From Candidatus Methanolliviera sp. GoM_oil (GTDB lineage Archaea; Halobacteriota; Methanoliparia; Methanoliparales; Methanoliparaceae), in the NCBI GenBank assembly GCA_902158735.1, contig CABGHG010000028.1, positions 1 to 14,118 on the forward strand: a stretch of DNA of 14,118 nt, given 5' to 3'. The translations under genes were made by a program, and so were the position numbers. Under the pieces are notes generated by a model. That model was not told the origin of the DNA, searched no databases, and saw only the letters and a program-made list of their open reading frames with translations. Shown here in pieces: positions 1 to 6,585 of this stretch. How positions within the stretch are numbered: the first letter of the stretch is position 1; every line of letters begins with the position of its first letter.

Positions 1-81
1 ATCTATTTGGATCTTCTCGATTCGACTGTTCAGGATGCAAGCGAGAAGTATTCGAGGTTCTTCTATCAGAAATTTAGATGA
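1..81 (+). CDS. C-terminal end of an unidentified protein (cut by window edge)
   Basis: Frame 1 is open from the left edge to a TGA at 79-81 and encodes 26 residues with an amphipathic-helix look (LLDSTVQDASEKYSRFF). The same LLDSTVQDASE peptide is encoded again at about 149-181 in another frame and continues to its own stop at 210-212. Conservation of the peptide in both copies suggests this is a real coding end, not chance. The upstream part lies outside the window, so no function can be given. It is on the opposite strand to the ribbon-helix-helix gene and converges with it. Confidence 0.4.
   Translation: MYLDLLDSTVQDASEKYSRFFYQKFR
16..46. repeat. 31-bp direct repeat, copy 1
   Basis: The sequence starting CTCGATTCGACTGTTCA and ending GCAAGCGAGA recurs at 149-179 with one mismatch (G/A). 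It lies in the coding end at 1-81 and looks like a partial duplication of that gene's 3' end. The start-to-start distance is 133 bp, so it is not a CRISPR-type array. Confidence 0.8.
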
Positions 82-148
82 AGATGATGAGGTTTTTGAA
101 ACTCCCTTAGATTAGTTTAATTCGCCCGTATTTGTTTGTTTATATTTG

Positions 149-179
149 CTCGATTCGACTGTTCAAGATGCAAGCGAGA
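149..179. repeat. 31-bp direct repeat, copy 2
   Basis: Second copy of the repeat at 16-46, 30 of 31 bases identical. In the matching reading frame it encodes LLDSTVQDASE and runs on to TAA at 210-212. That frame opens at 116 after a TAG (113-115) and has only a TTG (146-148) as a possible start. It is best read as a decayed extra copy of the 3' end of the gene whose end is at 1-81. Confidence 0.75.
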
Positions 180-312
180 GAATCAGAGGTTTAGATAAAA
201 TAAAAAGTAAATTCTAAAAACCTTTTAGTTCGTCCTCATCAAACCGTACACCTCACACCACTAAAACCCGAGCATTGCCCCATCAAAACACTGTAAACGT
301 TGGTATCTCTTC

Positions 313-666
313 TTAATCTTTCTTCCAGAACATTAGTTTGGAAAAAACGCTCTTTCGTGGTCGTGGCAACGCTTTTTGGATAGTGGCGTCTGCCAGCCGA
401 GAATATTCGCCCCGTAGCCATTCAAGGTTTGTTTCCAGATTTTTAACCAGCAGTTTGAGATTTTCGTTCTCTTTTTCCAAGTGATTCATGTCTTGAATCA
501 GATCTGAATCACGATGAATCGCATTTGCATCACTTTTATGCCCAAGTGATGCACTTTGAATTATCTCACTCAGATAGCCAGAACGGGACTTATCCGACTT
601 TTCCGCCTCGGTATCAACTTGTTTTAAAACATCTTCTGGTATGGATATGACAACTCGTTTCGCCAT
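313..666 (-). CDS. Ribbon-helix-helix DNA-binding protein with coiled coil
   Basis: This is a 117-residue protein. Residues 1-40 look like a ribbon-helix-helix (CopG/Arc/MetJ-type) domain: the beta strand KRVVISIP, then EDVLKQVDTEAEKSDKSRS and YLSEIIQ. Residues ~57-95 are a charged heptad-type coiled coil (HLEKENENLKLLVKNLE), and the tail is basic with an aromatic patch (FSKLMFWKKD). The ATG at 666 is chosen over one 15 nt upstream because GGGTGAT (673-679) sits 6 nt before it. The gene follows orc1/cdc6 on the same strand by 68 nt. Between them lie four 11-bp repeats, and a palindrome with the same core lies inside this gene, as expected for an autoregulated repressor or partition/copy-control protein (inference). 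RHH proteins of this form are common on archaeal plasmids and viruses. Confidence 0.8.
   Translation of the reverse strand: MAKRVVISIPEDVLKQVDTEAEKSDKSRSGYLSEIIQSASLGHKSDANAIHRDSDLIQDMNHLEKENENLKLLVKNLETNLEWLRGEYSRLADATIQKALPRPRKSVFSKLMFWKKD
527..552. promoter_or_regulatory. Intragenic palindrome with the iteron core
   Basis: GCATCACTT (527-535) and its exact inverse AAGTGATGC (544-552) are separated by 8 bp inside the RHH gene. The half-site is the same sequence as the core of the 11-bp tandem repeats at 684-727. A second operator for the RHH protein is inferred from this match only. Confidence 0.45.
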
Positions 667-683
667 AGATGAATCACCCATGA

Positions 684-727
684 ATCACTTTTGCATCACT
701 TTTGCATCACTTTTGCATCACTTTTGA
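684..727. repeat. Four tandem 11-bp repeats (iterons) upstream of RHH gene
   Basis: ATCACTTTTGC is repeated at 684-694, 695-705 and 706-716, and again at 717-727 with the last base changed to A. On the coding strand the unit reads AAAAGTGATGC. The 11-bp period places each copy on nearly the same face of the helix. The array fills the gap between the orc1/cdc6 stop codon (735) and the ribosome site of the RHH gene. This geometry is typical of operators bound cooperatively by RHH repressors or of replication iterons. Binding is inferred. Confidence 0.8.
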
Positions 728-734
728 TCGATCT

Positions 735-1931
735 TTAACGTTTCAACATCTCTTCAAATTTTTTCACATCAAACGTAGTGATAATACACGTTGGCTCTCG
801 TCCTTTCCCTCTACCCCTACCTTTTCCAACCACCCGCTGAATCAGTTTATAAGTTTCCAGTTCGTTGATGTAAACTTCAACCGTGTGTCTGGCAAGCTTC
901 CTCCATTCTGTATGATACCTCACCAATCTTTTATACTCTTCATACACGGCATCGATGGTAGGATTTTTAAAATTTTTAGATGCGTTATATATTGATATTA
1001 AAATGACTTTATGCTGTGGTGGCAGCGTCTTTATAAAACTTAACTTATTATCTACCTCTAACGAGTCTATCGCTTTGTTTAGATGTGGGGTGTTTATTTT
1101 TTCGTCTTCTTCCTCCTCTGCATATTCAGCCGATCGGTGTAATAGCTTTATAGCGACTCTGGCGTCTCCGTTGTATTGTGCCGTGAACTGTGAGATCTCT
1201 CGTAGCAGGTTATCATCGAACGATGTTTCTGCCAGCCCGATCTTCGCCCTATCTTTAATGATGTCGAATATATCATATTCATCATAAGGCTCGAATATCA
1301 TATTTGATAGATGCAGTCTTGATATTGTTCTGTGATCCTTTAGGAGATCGTGCCATCCTGGGTCATTACTGATGAAGACCAATACGCAGTTATCCCAATT
1401 ACTGAATACTTCTATCAGATTCTCATTTGTTTTTCTCCTTTTTAAAAACAGATCTACTTCATCTAAGATCAAAAGAAGCAACTTGCCGCTTATTGCACCT
1501 TCTATTTGATTAATATATCCAGATACAGAACTTCCAACCCATTTAACGCCTATTTGATCCAGTATTGATTTGCAAACTGCTGACGAAGTACTGTTCACTT
1601 CGCATGAGACAAAAACGTAAAATGTGTTTTCCACTCCTTCGCTCAAAGCATCTTTCAGTATTTTCACAACGAGCGTCTTCCCACAACCCGTTACTCCATA
1701 GAGTGACAAATCCGAGCAATATTTCTGGAATCTTGTTGGCAAGAAGTGTTCCAATAGGTGTTCTATCTCCTGTTTTCTGTGTGAAATATTGTTGGGAAGA
1801 AAGTTTGGGGAAAACACCCCGTCATTTAGCACAACCTTTTTTATGCCACTTTTCTTTGTTTTAGATAGGTATTCCTTTTCCTTCTTGCTTATGCTCTTAG
1901 ATATGGTGCTGGTTGATATATCATTGCTCAT
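735..1931 (-). CDS. Orc1/Cdc6-type replication initiator (AAA+ ATPase), diverged
   Basis: This 398-residue protein has AAA+ features: Walker A GVTGCGKT at ~79-86, Walker B LLLILDEVD at ~152-160, a sensor 1 region FISND at ~186-190, and a sensor 2 region with NGDARVAIKLLHRSAEYAEEE from ~254. A C-terminal winged-helix portion follows (EEYKRL... EVYINELETYKLI, ~330-365). The family loads the replicative helicase at archaeal origins. The length is usual. The ATG at 1931 is preferred over an in-frame TTG at 1958: a TATA-like TTTTTATA (about 1974-1965, minus strand) predicts transcription starting near 1944, and the TTG lies inside an origin-type repeat. The first ~30 residues are Ser/Lys-rich and the sequence is unlike the best-known chromosomal Orc1. 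With the RHH neighbour and repeat-rich upstream region, this suggests a plasmid or integrated-element initiator (inference). Confidence 0.88.
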   Translation of the reverse strand: MSNDISTSTISKSISKKEKEYLSKTKKSGIKKVVLNDGVFSPNFLPNNISHRKQEIEHLLEHFLPTRFQKYCSDLSLYGVTGCGKTLVVKILKDALSEGVENTFYVFVSCEVNSTSSAVCKSILDQIGVKWVGSSVSGYINQIEGAISGKLLLLILDEVDLFLKRRKTNENLIEVFSNWDNCVLVFISNDPGWHDLLKDHRTISRLHLSNMIFEPYDEYDIFDIIKDRAKIGLAETSFDDNLLREISQFTAQYNGDARVAIKLLHRSAEYAEEEEDEKINTPHLNKAIDSLEVDNKLSFIKTLPPQHKVILISIYNASKNFKNPTIDAVYEEYKRLVRYHTEWRKLARHTVEVYINELETYKLIQRVVGKGRGRGKGREPTCIITTFDVKKFEEMLKR

Positions 1932-1945
1932 TTTGTCATACCCAG

Positions 1946-2216
1946 TTACAACATTCAAAAAAGGTATAAAAAGATTTTGTTTTTTATTGAATACTGTAAA
2001 ATGACTGTTCTTTTTTGGGTGTGTTCGCGTGTGTTGAATGTTGTAAAGATGTGTCTAACTAGTAGATAGCATTAGTCATTATTGTCTGTTATGTTTATTC
2101 CTAACAATTCCGTAGATCTACCTCTTGGTTTTACCGTTACAACATTCAACCCACGCAGACACACGCAGTCAAAACCGATCTTATACCTTCTCACCAAAAA
2201 TGCTTTTTTGAATGTT
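1946..2216. other. Candidate replication origin with four AACATTCAA boxes
   Basis: Four copies of a box lie upstream of orc1/cdc6. Box 1 is at 1946-1964 (+, TTACAACATTCAAAAAAGG) and box 2 at 2017-2046 (minus). Box 3 is at 2137-2166 (+) and box 4 at 2203-2216 (minus). Boxes 2 and 3 match at 26 of 30 positions (TTACAACATTCAAC, then CACGC and ACACAC). Boxes 1 and 4 share 14 exact bases (AACATTCAAAAAAG). The orientation alternates, + - + -, forming a near-symmetric array. The stretch has no convincing gene. It does not contain the classical ORB sequence, so the origin role rests on position next to the initiator gene and on the repeat layout. Confidence 0.55.
1964..1974 (-). promoter_or_regulatory. 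TATA-like box of orc1/cdc6
   Basis: The minus strand reads CTTTTTATACC here. The box lies ~25-30 bp before a predicted start near 1944 and ~35 bp before the ATG at 1931, giving a short leader. It sits directly beside one of the AACATTCAA boxes (1946-1964), so initiator binding there would be expected to affect its own transcription. Confidence 0.5.
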
Positions 2217-2384
2217 CTTTTTACCTCGAACATAGGGGGGGATGAAATGGTTCAAAAATACCATTGGACAACAAAACTTTTTTAAATCGTCTTAACGAGA
2301 TCGTGGCGTCTTTTTATCTTAGATTTTACAAAAGATCAAGAATGTAAAATGGTGTATTTCGCGGTGAGATATTCTTCTATGAGA

Positions 2385-2412
2385 GGATATAAGTATTACC
2401 TTTTAAATATAT
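2385..2412 (+). promoter_or_regulatory. AT-rich promoter of the antitoxin gene
   Basis: GGATATAAG (~2385-2392) and TTTTAAATATATCC (2401-2414) are TATA-like. The first fits better: initiation ~25 bp downstream (~2414) would leave the ribosome site GGTGA (2424-2428) in the message. Confidence 0.4.
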
Positions 2413-2433
2413 CCTTACGAAAAGGTGAAGGTA

Positions 2434-2655
2434 ATGGCATCGGTTACGAGGAAATATCAGATCACCATACCCAAGCGAGTGAGGGAGGACCTTGGGATAA
2501 AAGCGGGAAACGACGTCGTCTTTCTAAAAACGGAAGATGGTTATAAGATCATACGGACGGATGAGATCATAGAAGAGGGTGTTAGAATATTTAGGGATAT
2601 AACCGAGACCGTGAAAGAAATAAAAGCTGGATTGGGTAAGGGATTAATTGAATAA
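2434..2655 (+). CDS. AbrB/MazE-type antitoxin (swapped-hairpin DNA-binding)
   Basis: This 73-residue protein begins with the swapped-hairpin AbrB/SpoVT/MazE pattern: VTRKYQITIPKRVREDLGIK, then GNDVVFLKTEDGYKII. The remaining ~35 residues form a charged helix (EEGVRIFRDITETVKEIKAG) that in VapB-type antitoxins binds the toxin. ATG 2434 is chosen over GTG 2425 because GGTGA (2424-2428) stands 5 nt before it. The stop codon overlaps the start of the following vapC remnant, the standard antitoxin-toxin layout. Since that toxin is broken, this is probably an orphan antitoxin that may still regulate its own promoter. Confidence 0.85.
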   Translation: MASVTRKYQITIPKRVREDLGIKAGNDVVFLKTEDGYKIIRTDEIIEEGVRIFRDITETVKEIKAGLGKGLIE

Positions 2656-3060
2656 GAAAATCATACTCGATACAAACTCTTTTCAAATAAAGAGTTCTGT
2701 AGTCGGCTTAAAAATAGTGACCATACCGCTTATATTTCCGCCATCTCTTACACCGAACTACTTTATCATTACTTGAAAAAAGAAGGGAAAGGCGGAGAGG
2801 GATTTATTGATGCCTTTCTTGAAGCATTAAATGTTCAAGTAATCCCATTTGATCGGGAATGCGCCAAAATCGCCAGTAAATCTGCCATAGGCAGATGGGA
2901 TTTCAAAGATAATGCAAGGGATTACATGATCGGAAGTTTGGCCGTGAAGTTGGGATATCTGATCATTACGTCCAACACCAAGGATTTTGAGTGGATAGAG
3001 GAAGGCCTATTGTTTACACCTGAAGAGTTCTCAGAATTGCTAGGCAAGTTAATGGGCTAG
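2648..3060 (+). pseudogene. Broken VapC-type PIN-domain toxin
   Basis: The reading starts at TTG 2648, overlapping the antitoxin stop, as NKKIILDTNSF. This is the canonical PIN N-terminus with its first acidic residue (D in LDTN, codon at 2669). The frame soon closes. The rest of the PIN domain lies in another frame, readable from about 2690 to TAG 3058-3060. It contains the second acidic site (YISAISYTELLYHYL, E codon 2755) and the C-terminal acidic region (DNARDYMIGSLAVKLG, then ITSNTKDFEWI). The D-to-E distance is only 86 nt, shorter than usual for the family and not a multiple of three, so a deletion near 2684 removed several codons and shifted the frame. An active ribonuclease is not expected. 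The longest intact piece starts at TTG 2773. Confidence 0.8.
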
Positions 3061-3170
3061 TTCAGTTTGCATCCTCTTTCATAGGATATAATACCAAACT
3101 CGTCTCGGACCTTGTATCAAACCTCCTATCAGATCTTTTCTCGGCGATCGACGACAGGGCCCTCGGCAGG

Positions 3171-3536
3171 ATGATGGGAAATCTCTTGGGTGCCGTAGCT
3201 CCCGCGATGTTGAATCCAAAGCTCATAAATGTCTTGCTAAAGGATATTCCCGCTCTGTTGAGTGGTCTTTTTGAGGGGTTGAAAACGAAGATGGGTGACC
3301 TGTTCTCAGGTATTATAGAGATAATTTATCCAGTGATTAAGGGGCTTTTGAGCTCCCCACTTGCTATGTTGACTTCTTTGCTCGGGGCAGTCGGTTCTTT
3401 GTTGAAGGCTTTGATTTCACCAATAGGAGGTTTGATCAGGGGATTCGGTCCTTTAATTGAGGGGTTTATTCGGTTCCCCTGCTTAAAAGATGGAAGACAT
3501 GGATATAGGCGTTTGCTGGGTGAAAGAATTGGATAA
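3171..3536 (+). CDS. Group A hydrophobic helical protein, damaged at both ends
   Basis: As it stands this encodes 121 residues of hydrophobic, Gly/Pro-punctuated helices (NLLGAVAPAMLNPKLI, SSPLAMLTSLLGAVGSLLKA). It resembles 7551-7976, 9639-9944 and the N-terminal domain of the alcohol dehydrogenase. Two defects are visible. Upstream, the same frame stays open from 3024 and encodes family-like sequence (KLVSDLVSNLLSDLF) but has no ATG, GTG or TTG before 3171, so the true 5' end seems lost at the junction with the vapC remnant. Near the 3' end, one extra G in GGGG (~3464-3468) shifts the frame. Removing it restores GPLIEGLFGSPA and a TAA at 3484-3486, matching the FGSS endings of its relatives. 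The polar tail after residue ~100 (FPCLKDGRHGYRR) is therefore probably out of frame. It may be a pseudogene. Function unknown. Confidence 0.6.
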   Translation: MMGNLLGAVAPAMLNPKLINVLLKDIPALLSGLFEGLKTKMGDLFSGIIEIIYPVIKGLLSSPLAMLTSLLGAVGSLLKALISPIGGLIRGFGPLIEGFIRFPCLKDGRHGYRRLLGERIG

Positions 3537-3580
3537 CAAATTTTATCTCAGAAAAGACGAAGAAAACAGGAGGTGATGAG

Positions 3581-3784
3581 ATGTCAGAAATGTCAGAAGC
3601 CATCATAAAGATGTTGGATAAGATCTTGGAGATCGCGGAGAGGATAAGGGACGTATTGATAGAGTTGCTCCCATCCACGCTCAAAGATCTGTTGAAATCC
3701 TTGGTGGAAGCGGGACTCTGTCCGATCAGCCTGACGAGAAGAGCCGTAAACTCTCTGGGTGGATTGATGGGAGTTAGCCTGTAA
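3581..3784 (+). CDS. Small amphipathic helical protein, unknown function
   Basis: This 67-residue protein has a near-perfect ribosome site (AGGAGGTGAT, 3568-3577) just before its ATG, which argues for real expression. The first ~45 residues form amphipathic helices (AIIKMLDKILEIAERIRDVL, then KDLLKSLVEAG). A short Gly-rich hydrophobic end follows (SLGGLMGVSL). It is more charged than the group A and B proteins and shows no clear sequence match to them, but it sits in the same cluster between a group A gene and the AOR operon. A possible 28-codon reading frame (3490-3576) ends inside its ribosome site and could couple translation. It is followed by a long T-rich tract. Function not recognised. 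Confidence 0.7.
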   Translation: MSEMSEAIIKMLDKILEIAERIRDVLIELLPSTLKDLLKSLVEAGLCPISLTRRAVNSLGGLMGVSL

Positions 3785-3842
3785 TTTTGTTTTTATTTTT
3801 TATTTTTTATTTTTTTTATTTTTTATTTTTTCATTTTTCTTC
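3785..3842 (+). terminator. T-rich tract, probable archaeal terminator
   Basis: Almost uninterrupted T runs broken by single A, G or C follow the stop codon of the 67-residue protein directly. There is no hairpin before it. Oligo-T tracts are sufficient terminators in archaea, and this one is unusually long and repetitive (TATTTTTT-like units). A 12-bp palindrome, AAGAATATTCTT, follows at 3845-3856. I see no gene in 3857-4000. Confidence 0.6.
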
Positions 3843-4002
3843 TGAAGAATATTCTTACAAACAAGAGACCGGAATGTATCTGTCGGCTCGAAGAAAGAAC
3901 TTTTTAACCCGTCGAGTTTCTACGGTACCCCTGACTATTTTTTAAGATTAAAAATAGAAAAGTAGTTTACAAATTTTAATTGTAAAAGTAAAATAAAACA
4001 CA

Positions 4003-4042
4003 AGATATATATGTTAAAGAAAGTAGATGTGATTGGTGGTGA
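4003..4042 (+). promoter_or_regulatory. Promoter and leader of the AOR operon
   Basis: AGATATATATGTTAAAGA (4003-4020) contains a TATA box ~40 bp before the first possible start codon (4047), with GGTGGTGA (4035-4042) as ribosome site. The aldehyde dehydrogenase promoter at 9989-10006 has a similar TATATG..TTAAAGA core at a similar distance from its ATG. The two operons may be controlled together. Confidence 0.5.
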
Positions 4043-4046
4043 AACG

Positions 4047-4112
4047 ATGGTAAAATATGAGAAAAAATTGGAAGATGCAGGTCTATCAAAGCCTAAGGAG
4101 GTGTTATCATGA
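4047..4112 (+). CDS. Possible 21-residue leader peptide of the AOR operon
   Basis: An ATG at 4047 with GGTGGTGA upstream opens a 21-codon frame, MVKYEKKLEDAGLSKPKEVL plus S. Its TGA (4110-4112) overlaps the ATG of the next gene (ATGA), and its last codons contain that gene's ribosome site (AAGGAGGTG). This arrangement favours translational coupling. Its first codons resemble those of the aldehyde dehydrogenase at 10030 (MVKYKEKFEEQK) in DNA as well as protein. It may therefore be a leftover 5' end of a duplicated dehydrogenase gene rather than a functional peptide. Confidence 0.35.
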   Translation: MVKYEKKLEDAGLSKPKEVLS

Positions 4113-4576
4113 GCTCTTCTACGGCATCTGATGGAGTACTGAATTGGTTGGCAAGTATAAACCTTGATCCGATCTTAGAGCCCGTGGCTAAAGTTTTAGG
4201 TGCTATATTAGGCAATAAATTTGTCGGTAAGATGCTGGAAGGTCTGATGAGTTCTAATCTTGTACAATCGCTGCTCTCGATGGGGGGAAGGATGATACCT
4301 CCCGTCGTTCGTATCGTGGCACCCTTTGAAGATATTATCATACGGGTGATGCGCAGTATGCCTGGGTTAAGAGAAGCTTTACTGATCATACTGTACAAGT
4401 TAAATCCCGTGATAAAGGCAGCAATGACGCCGGGGATCATGCGGGTTACTGCACGGTTGTTGAAGCCGAGTGGTATCATAGAAGATGCTTTTCCGGTGTT
4501 GATGGGCATTGGTCCGCTGCTCGACCCACTCTCAGACCCGGCGGTCATCGAGAATTTGGGGAGAATCAATTTGTAA
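4109..4576 (+). CDS. Group B hydrophobic helical protein upstream of AOR
   Basis: This 155-residue, mostly hydrophobic protein has several helices broken by Pro and Gly (LEPVAKVLGAILGNKF, RMIPPVVRIVAPF, LREALLIILYKLNPVIKAA). There is no classical signal peptide and the charges are spread evenly, so amphipathic membrane- or surface-associated helices are likelier than a simple transporter. Residues ~98-128 (LNPVIKAAMTPGIM ... LLKPSGIIEDAF) align with the protein encoded at 11549-11857 (LQPIV...MTPEIM...LPENDKIMEDVL), defining group B. The start has AAGGAGGTG 5 nt upstream. AOR follows after 18 nt with its own strong ribosome site, so the two should be made together. Function unknown; an assembly or anchoring role for AOR is inferred from position only. 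Confidence 0.8.
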   Translation: MSSSTASDGVLNWLASINLDPILEPVAKVLGAILGNKFVGKMLEGLMSSNLVQSLLSMGGRMIPPVVRIVAPFEDIIIRVMRSMPGLREALLIILYKLNPVIKAAMTPGIMRVTARLLKPSGIIEDAFPVLMGIGPLLDPLSDPAVIENLGRINL

Positions 4577-4594
4577 TTACAGGAGGTGGATTAG

Positions 4595-6442
4595 ATGTAT
4601 GGATATATGGGAAAGGTGCTTAGGGTAGATCTGACCGGTGAGAAGATAACCGAAGAGCCTTTAGAAGAAGAGATCGCAAAGCAGTATATAGGCGGTGCAG
4701 GCCTGGCGGCGAAGATCATATACGATGAAGTTGGACCAGATGTGGATCCATTGAGCCCAGAAAACCGATTGGTCTTTGTCGTGGGACCTTTTCAGGGAAC
4801 CAATATTCCATGGTCTGGTAGGCATGATATCGCATGTAGATCCCCTTTGACCGGTATTTGGGCGGAAGGAAGCAGTGGGGGCTTCTTTGGAAATGCGTTT
4901 AAGAGAAGTGGATACGACGCGATCATCTTTCAGGGAAAGGCTAGTAAACCCGTCTATTTGTATGTAAATGACGGGGAGACAGAGATAAAAGATGCCGAAA
5001 GACTGTGGGGAAAGGATGCGTATGAGACCGAAGAATCTCTTAAAAAAGAGTTGGGAGATAAAGTAAGGGTCGCATGCATCGGAAAGGGGGGAGAGAACAT
5101 GGTAAAGTTTGCCGGTGTGATGAGTGACATGGGTAGAACCACCGGCAGGAGTGGTATCGGATGTGTTATGGGATCCAAGAACTTGAAGGCGGTGGCGGTT
5201 CGCGGAACGAAAAAGGTGGAGGCGGCAGATCCAGAGAAGCTGTCGGCTCTCGTCAGAGGTATGGTTAGAGCAAATAGAGCGTGGGCGATGGAACCACCAT
5301 TTGCAAATTATGGTACGTCGATCTGGCTCGATCTATTCAACGACTTTGGTGATGTGCCATTCAAATATTGGACTTTGGGGGGAGGCAGTGATTTGACCAG
5401 TCTTGGCGGCTTAAAGATGGCTGAAGAGATCTTAACGGGAAATTATCACTGTTATGGCTGCCCGATAGGTTGTGGAAGAGAGGTGAAGGTAACCTCGCCC
5501 GCCAAATACGCTGTCGAAGGATCAGGTCCAGAATATGAGACCCTCACCGCATTTGGCCCACTCTGTATGATCGACGATCTGGCCGCGATTGCAAAGGTGA
5601 ACGATATCTGCAACAGATATGGCATAGATACGATAGAAACTGGGTCTTTGGTCGCATTTTCTATGCACTGCTATGATAAGGGGTGGATAACTAGAGAAGA
5701 TACGGACGGATTGGATCTAATATGGGGAAACGCAGATGCAGCGATTGCGCTCGTCGAGAAGATTGCAAAGAGAGAAGGCTTCGGTAACACGCTCGCAGAT
5801 GGTTTGAAGCCCGCGGCAGAGAAGATCGGACATGGCTCCTCAAAGATAATCATGCATGTCAAGGGCCAGGCGTTTCCGATGCACGACCCGCGCGCTATGC
5901 CGGGGACGGCAATAAATTATGGCACTTCTGAGCGGGGGGCATGTCATCTTCATGGAGCGAGTATAATCGCCGAATATGGTTTGGGATCTTTGAGTCCGTT
6001 CAGTCTGAAAAATACTCCAAAGAAGTTCTCTTTGGAAGGAGAACCTGCCATGATAAAGGCATCACAGGATGTGGCAGATGTCTTCGATTCCCTGGTTCAA
6101 TGCAAGTTCTCGGCACCTGGGATCACGATGCAATTCGTTGTAACACCGTCTCTCCAAGCGGTATTACTCTCCGCGTTGACAGGGTGGGACGTGAATGTAA
6201 AAGATCTCTTGAAATGTGGAGAGAGGATGTTTAACCTGAAACGCCTCTTCAACGTCAGATGTGGGGTCACCAGAGAAGACGATATGATTCCAGAGATGGT
6301 CCCGGTGAAAGGTGGCAGCAAGGGCTACGTGCCAAAGGGCGAGGAGTTAGAGGAGGCGATAAACGAATACTATGAACTTAGAGGCTGGGACAACGACGGC
6401 GTACCCACCAAAGAAAAGCTTATGGAACTTGGAATAAGCTAG
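4595..6442 (+). CDS. aor: Tungsten-type aldehyde:ferredoxin oxidoreductase
   Basis: This 615-residue protein is full length for the AOR family. These enzymes use a tungsten (rarely molybdenum) bis-pterin cofactor and one [4Fe-4S] cluster to oxidise aldehydes to acids with ferredoxin as acceptor, reversibly. The cluster ligands are visible as CYGCPIGC (C286, C289, C293) plus C503 in LVQCKFSAPG. Other family signatures are GLAAKIIYDEV near the N-terminus, RSGIGCVMGSKNLKAVAV at ~185-202, GPEYET at ~311-316 (candidate catalytic Glu E313), GACHLHG at ~448-454, and the C-terminal FNVRCG and LRGWDNDGVPT. The start has AGGAGGTG at 4581-4588. It is cotranscribed with the group B gene just upstream. 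The substrate is not predictable, but the nearby alcohol and aldehyde dehydrogenases point to alcohol/aldehyde/acid interconversion. It ends with TAG. Confidence 0.93.
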   Translation: MYGYMGKVLRVDLTGEKITEEPLEEEIAKQYIGGAGLAAKIIYDEVGPDVDPLSPENRLVFVVGPFQGTNIPWSGRHDIACRSPLTGIWAEGSSGGFFGNAFKRSGYDAIIFQGKASKPVYLYVNDGETEIKDAERLWGKDAYETEESLKKELGDKVRVACIGKGGENMVKFAGVMSDMGRTTGRSGIGCVMGSKNLKAVAVRGTKKVEAADPEKLSALVRGMVRANRAWAMEPPFANYGTSIWLDLFNDFGDVPFKYWTLGGGSDLTSLGGLKMAEEILTGNYHCYGCPIGCGREVKVTSPAKYAVEGSGPEYETLTAFGPLCMIDDLAAIAKVNDICNRYGIDTIETGSLVAFSMHCYDKGWITREDTDGLDLIWGNADAAIALVEKIAKREGFGNTLADGLKPAAEKIGHGSSKIIMHVKGQAFPMHDPRAMPGTAINYGTSERGACHLHGASIIAEYGLGSLSPFSLKNTPKKFSLEGEPAMIKASQDVADVFDSLVQCKFSAPGITMQFVVTPSLQAVLLSALTGWDVNVKDLLKCGERMFNLKRLFNVRCGVTREDDMIPEMVPVKGGSKGYVPKGEELEEAINEYYELRGWDNDGVPTKEKLMELGIS

Positions 6443-6585
6443 ATATATCAAAAAGAACTTTTGAATAGGGGATAGAAGAAGTTTAATGGTCGAGATCGGC
6501 GTCTGTTTCAAAAGGGCGTGGTCTCTGCCATCCTTCCCGGCATACCACCATCTTTTTAATACGGTAATAACGTAAAAAGAACCGT

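Noticed and set aside
239..421. 60-residue open frame on the minus strand
   Set aside because: It overlaps the end of the RHH gene by more than 100 nt in another frame, lacks a ribosome site, and shows no domain-like pattern.
684..727. Tandem repeats as a possible CRISPR array
   Set aside because: Units are 11 bp and directly adjacent with no spacers; iterons or operators fit better.
1946..2216. Classical archaeal ORB elements
   Set aside because: The boxes lack the usual ORB core and G-run layout, so only a non-canonical origin is proposed.
2082..2285. 67-residue open frame on the plus strand in the origin-like region
   Set aside because: It has no ribosome site and no protein-like pattern, and it covers the conserved boxes.
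3490..3576. 28-codon frame ending in the ribosome site of the 67-residue gene
   Set aside because: It has no ribosome site of its own. It may couple translation but could be chance, so it is only mentioned in the neighbour's entry.
4093..4569. 158-residue open frame antisense to the group B gene
   Set aside because: It mirrors the group B gene exactly. The plus-strand frame has the ribosome site, the paralogue and the operon context.
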